Shown: in pieces, positions 1-4,095 of the stretch | Numbering within the stretch: position 1 is the stretch's first letter | Layout of the letters: the number at the start of each line of letters is the position of its first letter | Notes under the pieces: generated by a model | Databases searched by the model: none | The model's input: only the letters and a program-made list of their open reading frames with translations | What the model was told of the DNA's origin: nothing | Program-made: the position numbers and the translations under genes | Assembly: GCA_009781565.1 (NCBI GenBank) | Contig: WQXV01000072.1 | Coordinates: forward strand, 1-6,015 | From: Actinomycetes bacterium | GTDB lineage: Bacteria > Actinomycetota > Coriobacteriia > WRKU01 | Reading direction: 5' to 3' | Length of the DNA stretch: 6,015 bases

Positions 1-582
1 ATCGCGCATGTATTGATGAAACGAGATCTGGGTGACGAGCCTCGCGAGTTGCGGATCGCGACCGTGGTGATCTCGGTCTTCACCTTGCTCCTGATCGCAA
101 CGGCGCTCAGTAAGATGGTCATGTATATCGATGCGTATGGGTTGACCCTGCTGCGAACATACACGAGCTGGTTCATGGTCTTGCTGTTCTTCATCTTTTC
201 AGTGATCGTGTTTCGACAATTCAAGAGATTCAATGCTTCACGGATCGTCATCGTTGGATTTGTGGTCCTGTTCATGTTGTTGGCATTTGCGAACGTCGAT
301 GGCGTGATAGCGAACTATAACATCAGTAAGTACGAACGCGAGATCGACAGCGGCATAGAAGCTACGTTCGATCTTGAGACACTCATGGGCCTCTCCGATG
401 CAACGGTCCCCTCTCTCTACCAGATGTATCAGCGCTTGGGACAGGGCCAGTCCGGCGATGCTGCGCTGCGCGCGCAACTCAAGGAGGCGATCCTTGATCG
501 CGGAGACACTTCATCTTATACGTTCAGGTCGTTTAGCTATCAGCGTTATCGCGCTGATCAGATAGCGCAGTCACTGCGCTGA
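1..582 (+). CDS. DUF4173/DUF4153-type multi-pass membrane protein, C-terminal part (5' end outside window)
   Basis: The frame is open from the first base of the window and stops at TGA 580-582, giving 193 residues of a longer protein. TTG at 13 and ATG at 16 are internal codons with no convincing ribosome binding site, so I treat the gene as 5'-truncated by the window edge. Three hydrophobic segments are visible, at about residues 19-37, 57-71 and 81-97. Between the first two lies the conserved-looking block Y42-x2-AYGLTLLRTYT (45-55). After the third comes ANVDGVIANYNISKY, a loop typical of the C-terminal half of DUF4173-like proteins. The last 80 or so residues are soluble and look helical. 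The biochemical role of this family is unknown to me. It converges with the cooS-cooC cluster, 50 bp away, so it is not part of that operon. Family assignment is from memory of these motifs and is moderately secure. Confidence 0.75.
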   Translation: MAHVLMKRDLGDEPRELRIATVVISVFTLLLIATALSKMVMYIDAYGLTLLRTYTSWFMVLLFFIFSVIVFRQFKRFNASRIVIVGFVVLFMLLAFANVDGVIANYNISKYEREIDSGIEATFDLETLMGLSDATVPSLYQMYQRLGQGQSGDAALRAQLKEAILDRGDTSSYTFRSFSYQRYRADQIAQSLR

Positions 583-613
583 GAGCATTCTGCCAACGCC
601 GTTACTGCGCTGA
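564..613. repeat. Stem-loop over a stop codon plus 10-bp direct repeat
   Basis: AGCGCAG (564-570) and CTGCGCT (574-580) form a perfect 7-bp stem with a 3-nt loop, ending on the first base of the stop codon of the plus-strand gene. ACTGCGCTGA at 573-582 is repeated exactly at 604-613 in the 50-bp convergent gap, so the left arm could pair with either copy. There is no T tract on either strand, so calling it a terminator would be weak. It may be a remnant of a short duplication. Confidence 0.3.
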
Positions 614-632
614 CACCCCGCTGGTTGCATCG

Positions 633-1049
633 TCACTTCGTTGACTCGGTAGGTCCACAGTTCTCTATAAGCTGTTTGTTCTTTTCCTCGTCCTCTTCGT
701 GGATCTGAAGAAGCGTCTGGATGGAATCCTGCAAATACGAGATCTGACTCTTGATGTCGTGGAAATCCAAGATGAGCATGATCAGCAGCGCGCCGAGCAG
801 TGCTGAAAAGACCGCGTTCAGCGTCACTTTGATCCATCCCATCGAGAATTCACCGATCGTTGCGGGGATGTAGTCGGAAAGCACGAGGAGCGCGGCACAG
901 ATGAAGAAGGTGATGATGAGCGTCCTGTTGAGAGCCTTGAGCCGCTCACCCAGGGTTGCGTCGGCACGCTGAACACCTTCGTTGACGTCATGGATCTGCG
1001 CCTGTTCGATCTTGTCATCGGCCTTGTCGATGAAATGCTCTTCATTCAT
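633..1049 (-). CDS. Small two-helix membrane protein with C-terminal coiled coil, coupled to cooC (unrecognised)
   Basis: A 138-residue protein that I do not recognise. Residues 1-41 are polar and charged. Two strongly hydrophobic segments follow at about 42-60 and 73-95, separated by a short loop (DYIPATIGEFSMG). Residues 96-128 are acidic and amphipathic with spaced I/L residues (HDIKSQISYLQDSIQTLLQI), consistent with a coiled coil. With two helices, both ends should lie on the same side, probably the cytoplasm. There is no signal peptide and no metal-binding cysteine cluster, only C51 and C131. The ATG overlaps the cooC stop as ATGA, and GGGAGAGG lies 7 nt upstream, so translation is probably coupled and the start is well supported. 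Position as the last gene of the CODH cluster suggests a role as membrane docking partner, or in nickel supply or assembly. That is inference; it could also be an unrelated passenger gene. Confidence 0.8.
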   Translation of the reverse strand: MNEEHFIDKADDKIEQAQIHDVNEGVQRADATLGERLKALNRTLIITFFICAALLVLSDYIPATIGEFSMGWIKVTLNAVFSALLGALLIMLILDFHDIKSQISYLQDSIQTLLQIHEEDEEKNKQLIENCGPTESTK

Positions 1050-1861
1050 TGCTTTGCCTCTCCCATCTCGGCGAGCAGTTGAGCCAGTTGCTCATCTATA
1101 TAGTCTTGCTCAGGTAGATCGAGTACCGATCCATCGCTGAGCATTCGTTCATGCAAACCTGAGAGCCCTTTGACACTGAAGCGGCTCGCAGGAAGATCGA
1201 GCCCATCGGGCAGTGTTATCTCGTCATCTTCAAAGCGATTCATCACCAAGGTTTGGTCATGCAGACCCAACTCATCTGCCAGTTTTGCGATGGTCGAGGC
1301 AGTCTCAAGGCTGCGCAACGACGGTTCACTGACGATGATGAGATGATCGACGTTGGCGACCGTACCGCGTCCGAGATGCTCGACCCCGGCTTCGAGGTCG
1401 ACGAGCACATAGCCATCCTCATCATAGATCAGGTGGGCAAGCATCGCTTTGAGCAGCGCATTGGCCTCACAAGCGCAGCCACCACCGGCGGAGGAGATCG
1501 ACCCCATCACCAGCAGTCGCTTGTTCCCGCGCTCGCTGACTCCCTCAAGAAGGGGTGCCTCCGATTCAGGCAGATCGACTGCCAACGATCCTGATAGACC
1601 GCTGACATCGGGTGAGAGTTTGATGATACCTGAGCCTACATAGGACTCGAACAGATCACGTCGTTGTACCAAAGGAACCGGGAGCTGCTCCGGAGCGAGT
1701 CCGGAAGCAACTCCCAGTGATAGTGCTGTATCGGCATCGACCAGCCACACATTGTGTCCGGCGCGCGCAAGGTAGTCGGCCATCCATGCTGCGATGGTCG
1801 TTTTCCCGACACCGCCTTTACCGGCAAATGCAAGCTTCATCGCGTTAGAATCGTGGGGCAT
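1046..1861 (-). CDS. cooC: CooC-type nickel-insertion ATPase for carbon monoxide dehydrogenase
   Basis: A 271-residue MinD/SIMIBI-class P-loop ATPase. AGKGGVGKTT (13-22) is the deviant Walker A with signature lysine K15. VDADT (41-45) is switch I. VLVDLEAGVEHLGRGT (152-167) is the switch II block typical of CooC. N208 in LVMNRF is the likely adenine-contacting residue. The CXC motif at C129/C131, within GGGCACEANALL, is the pair that binds a metal across the CooC dimer interface in characterised homologues. CooC uses ATP-dependent dimerisation to support nickel insertion into the CODH C-cluster. The gene lies 98 bp downstream of cooS on the same strand and overlaps the next gene by 4 bp. The start is uncertain: M1 (1861) and M8 (1840, giving MKLAFAGKGGVGKTT, the usual CooC N-terminus) both lack a clear Shine-Dalgarno. 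AcsF, the homologue paired with acetyl-CoA synthase, is the alternative, but the neighbouring cooS favours CooC. Confidence 0.93.
   Translation of the reverse strand: MPHDSNAMKLAFAGKGGVGKTTIAAWMADYLARAGHNVWLVDADTALSLGVASGLAPEQLPVPLVQRRDLFESYVGSGIIKLSPDVSGLSGSLAVDLPESEAPLLEGVSERGNKRLLVMGSISSAGGGCACEANALLKAMLAHLIYDEDGYVLVDLEAGVEHLGRGTVANVDHLIIVSEPSLRSLETASTIAKLADELGLHDQTLVMNRFEDDEITLPDGLDLPASRFSVKGLSGLHERMLSDGSVLDLPEQDYIDEQLAQLLAEMGEAKQ
1057..1064 (-). promoter_or_regulatory. Ribosome binding site of the small membrane protein gene, inside cooC
   Basis: GGGAGAGG on the minus strand sits within the last codons of cooC, 7 nt before the ATG at 1049. It fixes the start codon and lets ribosomes reinitiate at the ATGA overlap. 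Confidence 0.6.
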
Positions 1862-1873
1862 TCTGACGAGGAG

Positions 1874-1937
1874 CTGAGCATCGCGCCACGATGCGACGCG
1901 TACTTGCTTTACGCGAGCATCGGAGCGCGGTGGTCAG
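1874..1937 (-). other. Long imperfect hairpin between cooS and cooC
   Basis: The two halves of 1874-1937 are near-complementary. Pairing blocks are 1874-1877 with 1934-1937, 1879-1886 with 1925-1932, CGATGC (1889-1894) with GCATCG (1917-1922), and CGCGTA (1897-1902) with TACGCG (1910-1915). The loop is 7 nt (1903-1909). The minus-strand transcript would have about 23 Watson-Crick pairs, with one A-C mismatch, one C-C mismatch, a small internal loop and a bulge. It starts 22 nt after the cooS stop and ends 12 nt before the upstream cooC start codon. No U tract follows, so it is not a classical terminator. Likely roles are a processing or stability element that lowers cooC output relative to cooS, or a dispersed palindromic repeat. 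Confidence 0.55.
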
Positions 1938-1959
1938 ATTCCGCTCAGACTGTTCCATG

Positions 1960-3846
1960 CTAGATACCTAGTTTGGCGCGGCGCACGTCGATGACCGCTT
2001 CGATCTTCTCGGCTGCCACAACAGGATCAGGCTCGACGATGAACGCCGCTCCGACCACATCGTTGAGTCCATTGGTCGCCACTTCGACGACGGCAGGACT
2101 GCCGGTGATGTGCGGGACCACTCCCAGATGTACCGGGATACCACTGGCTACCGCATACAGACCGATCGCTGCCGCCTTCTCCGAGTACCACTCCGGTGCA
2201 CTTGCGGCGACCGGCAGATCGGAGATGTCGACGCCGAGCGCATTAGCCAGGGCGGCACACAGCGACATGATACGTGAGTTGTCGACGCAGCTTCCCACAT
2301 GCAGGACCGGTGGGATGCCGAGCGCCTCGCATACCTCGCGCAAGCCCGGAGCAGCCATCTTCGCCGCCTCGGGGACCAACAGCCCTGCTTTTCCAGCTGC
2401 ATTGGTCACACAACCAGTGACCAGGACCAGCATGCCTTTGGCGATCAGCTCTTTGAGAATCGCGACCGTGTGCGAGTCGTGCTGGATGCGCGGATTATTG
2501 CATCCCACGACTCCGACCGCGCCTTTGATCTTGCCGGCTTTGATGGCGTCAAGCAGGGGCTCGGGAGTTCCTCCCAAGGCACCGAGGATCGCCTCATTGG
2601 AAAAGCCGGTCATGATCGAGACAGGTGCGCTGGGGATCTCGACACGATTGGGATCGCGTTTCGTGAATGCCTCTATCGCCATCTCGACGATCTTGTGGCA
2701 GATCTCTTGTGCGTTCTGTGGGTTGACCTCCATGTGGATCTCGCCGGGGAAACGTCCCTTGGCCGAGGTGGAGATGAACTGGGTCTGATAGCACGCGGCG
2801 ATATGGGTCAGCGATGGCATGATGCACTGATAGTCGACCACGATCGCCTCGACCGCCCCGGTGATCAGCGCGAGCTCGGTCATCAGATGGTTGCCCGCCA
2901 TCGGTATTCCTTGGCGCATCATCAGCTCGTTGCCCGTGCAGCACAGACCGACGACGTTGATGCCTCCGGTGGCTCCGACCGCTTTGGCCTTCTCGATCAT
3001 CTTGGGCTCACGAGCAGCAGCCAGCACCATCTCTGAGACGACCGGGTTATGCCCATGGACCATGATGTTGACACAGTCGGCTTTGAGCACCGCAAGGTCG
3101 ACCTCCGAGGTCCTCGGACTCGGGGTCCCAAAGATCGCATCGGAGAGCTCGGTACCGATCATCGAGCCGCCCCATCCATCAGCAAGTGCGGTACGCGCTG
3201 CCTGGATGAGCAGACTGATCGGATCGTTGTCGCATCCCATATGGGTGCGGTGCATCATCTCGACGACCTCGCGATCGATGCCACGCGGCATCATCTTGAG
3301 CGACTCCCACAACTCCTGGCGTGCCTTGGGCGCGCGCTCGGCGAACTTGAGATGGTCGAGCTTGGAACCGAACTGCTCGTAGCAGACGTCAGCGACCTCT
3401 TTGGCGACTTTGAACAGCTCACCATGCTCGGCATCATGGACACCGAGTTCGGCGGCGACTGCACGAAGCTTTGCCTCGTCCTTGATCTTGTATCCCGGAG
3501 CATCACCGTCTGCGATCGCGTTAAGTGTATTGATCAGGTCGCGACCATGATCGCTATGGCTCGACGAGCCTCCCGCGACGAAACGGGCGAAGTTGCGCGC
3601 GACGATGGTGTCGACATTGGCTCCGCACACGCCCAGTTTCATCTTCGAGTTGGGATTGGGGTTGATGCGGCAGGGTCCCATCGTACAGTTGCGACATGAC
3701 ACGCCTGTCTCACAGAACGTGCAGTGCGGGGTTTGGTTCTCCTCGCGATCCCAGACTGTCTCGATGCCTTCGCGCTCCGCCTTCGCTAACATGGCGCGAG
3801 CGTCCTCCCATATTGATTTTTGATCGATTGTCAGCTCTTTGCTCAT
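1960..3846 (-). CDS. cooS: Anaerobic (Ni-Fe) carbon monoxide dehydrogenase catalytic subunit
   Basis: A 628-residue Ni-CODH of normal length that catalyses CO + H2O to CO2 + 2 H+ + 2 e-, reversibly, as a cytoplasmic homodimer. Alignment from memory to Carboxydothermus CODH-II places the C-cluster ligands at H266 (VHGHNP), C303 (CCTGNE), C341 (DYQC), C449 (GCNN), C479 (TGC) and C520 (GSCVDNSR). The catalytic lysine is K557 (SEKAAAIG). The B-cluster ligands are C51, C54, C59 and C74. The D-cluster site is C42-X2-C45, and the usual second ligand position is S50. This is the CX2C arrangement of the D. vulgaris enzyme, which binds [2Fe-2S] rather than [4Fe-4S]. Of the four histidines of the proposed proton path, H97 and H100 are present, while the other two positions read D103 and N106. 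TAAGGAGGT 5 nt upstream fixes the ATG, and an extended -10 promoter lies about 70 bp upstream. cooC follows. No acetyl-CoA synthase or CooF is in the window, so it appears to be a monofunctional CODH. Confidence 0.98.
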   Translation of the reverse strand: MSKELTIDQKSIWEDARAMLAKAEREGIETVWDREENQTPHCTFCETGVSCRNCTMGPCRINPNPNSKMKLGVCGANVDTIVARNFARFVAGGSSSHSDHGRDLINTLNAIADGDAPGYKIKDEAKLRAVAAELGVHDAEHGELFKVAKEVADVCYEQFGSKLDHLKFAERAPKARQELWESLKMMPRGIDREVVEMMHRTHMGCDNDPISLLIQAARTALADGWGGSMIGTELSDAIFGTPSPRTSEVDLAVLKADCVNIMVHGHNPVVSEMVLAAAREPKMIEKAKAVGATGGINVVGLCCTGNELMMRQGIPMAGNHLMTELALITGAVEAIVVDYQCIMPSLTHIAACYQTQFISTSAKGRFPGEIHMEVNPQNAQEICHKIVEMAIEAFTKRDPNRVEIPSAPVSIMTGFSNEAILGALGGTPEPLLDAIKAGKIKGAVGVVGCNNPRIQHDSHTVAILKELIAKGMLVLVTGCVTNAAGKAGLLVPEAAKMAAPGLREVCEALGIPPVLHVGSCVDNSRIMSLCAALANALGVDISDLPVAASAPEWYSEKAAAIGLYAVASGIPVHLGVVPHITGSPAVVEVATNGLNDVVGAAFIVEPDPVVAAEKIEAVIDVRRAKLGI

Positions 3847-3851
3847 ACTCG

Positions 3852-3858
3852 ACCTCCT
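3852..3858 (-). promoter_or_regulatory. Strong ribosome binding site of cooS
   Basis: AGGAGGT (minus strand), within TAAGGAGGT, is nearly fully complementary to the 16S anti-Shine-Dalgarno and lies 5 nt from the ATG. It predicts high CooS synthesis, in contrast to cooC, whose start has no visible Shine-Dalgarno. Confidence 0.85.
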
Positions 3859-3916
3859 TAAGAATCGATTGCAAAAGCAACTAGTACAGCGACATCACAG
3901 GCCGCTCTACACCAAA

Positions 3917-3944
3917 ATTATAACACCGGCTCAATCGAATATAA
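3917..3944 (-). promoter_or_regulatory. Extended -10 promoter of the cooS-cooC operon
   Basis: On the minus strand TGTTATAAT (3925-3917) is a consensus extended -10 element: a TG dinucleotide, one base, then TATAAT. Only a poor -35 match is present, TTATAT at 3944-3939 with a 16-bp spacer. A weak -35 suits a promoter that depends on the extended -10 or on an activator. Transcription would start near 3910, giving a leader of about 64 nt that contains a small TTGC-TTTT-GCAA hairpin (3880-3869) before the Shine-Dalgarno. Confidence 0.65.
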
Positions 3945-3953
3945 GGGCTGATA

Positions 3954-3982
3954 TCCCACTGGTCCCACGCGTTGATATATCA
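3954..3982. promoter_or_regulatory. Candidate operator upstream of the cooS promoter
   Basis: A perfect 10-bp palindrome TGATATATCA (3973-3982) lies around -68 of the predicted start. Nearer the promoter is a direct repeat of GTGGGA (minus strand, 3968-3963 and 3959-3954) with a 9-bp period, around -45 to -59. This is where an activator would sit ahead of a promoter lacking a good -35. Neither element matches the CooA consensus TGTCG-N6-CGACA or a full FNR site TTGAT-N4-ATCAA. The assignment is from position and symmetry only. Confidence 0.3.
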
Positions 3983-4007
3983 CCGACCCGACAGGTCTTT
4001 CACATAG

Positions 4008-4044
4008 AAGACGACCCGGGATCAAGATGATTCCGGGTCGTCTT
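4008..4044 (-). terminator. Probable terminator of the repeat surface-protein gene
   Basis: AAGACGACCCGG (4008-4019) and CCGGGTCGTCTT (4033-4044) are perfect 12-bp arms. After one mismatch, three more pairs close onto a 5-nt loop (4024-4028). The hairpin begins 51 nt past the stop of the upstream minus-strand gene and lies about 83 bp before the cooS -10 element, so it insulates the CODH operon. The minus-strand RNA continues CUUCUAUGUG, only modestly U-rich, so efficiency is uncertain. Confidence 0.6.
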
Positions 4045-4095
4045 GGATGAGACTGATCGCTGCGTCGCGCCTGACGCTTCGATCTGATCGATCTT

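Noticed and set aside
632..645. GTCA-N6-TGAC inverted repeat at the end of the small membrane protein gene
   Set aside because: A 4-bp stem without a T tract is expected by chance; not supportable as a terminator.
1973..2788. 271-codon plus-strand open frame opposite cooS
   Set aside because: It is antisense to a strongly supported cooS. The translation is Ser/Thr/Ala-rich with no domain, and it arises from the GC-biased third positions of the real gene.
2299..3036. 245-codon plus-strand open frame opposite cooS
   Set aside because: Antisense shadow, rich in Asp/Arg/His from GATC and CGA-type codons, with no recognisable motif and no promoter or ribosome binding site of its own.
3049..3699. 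216-codon plus-strand open frame opposite the start of cooS
   Set aside because: Same shadow pattern; it lies wholly within the conserved cooS N-terminal half.
3951..3982. Possible sigma-54 promoter (GG-N10-GC) or CooA site upstream of cooS
   Set aside because: No correctly spaced GG/GC pair with flanking consensus was found, and no TGTCG-N6-CGACA palindrome. The extended -10 element explains transcription better.
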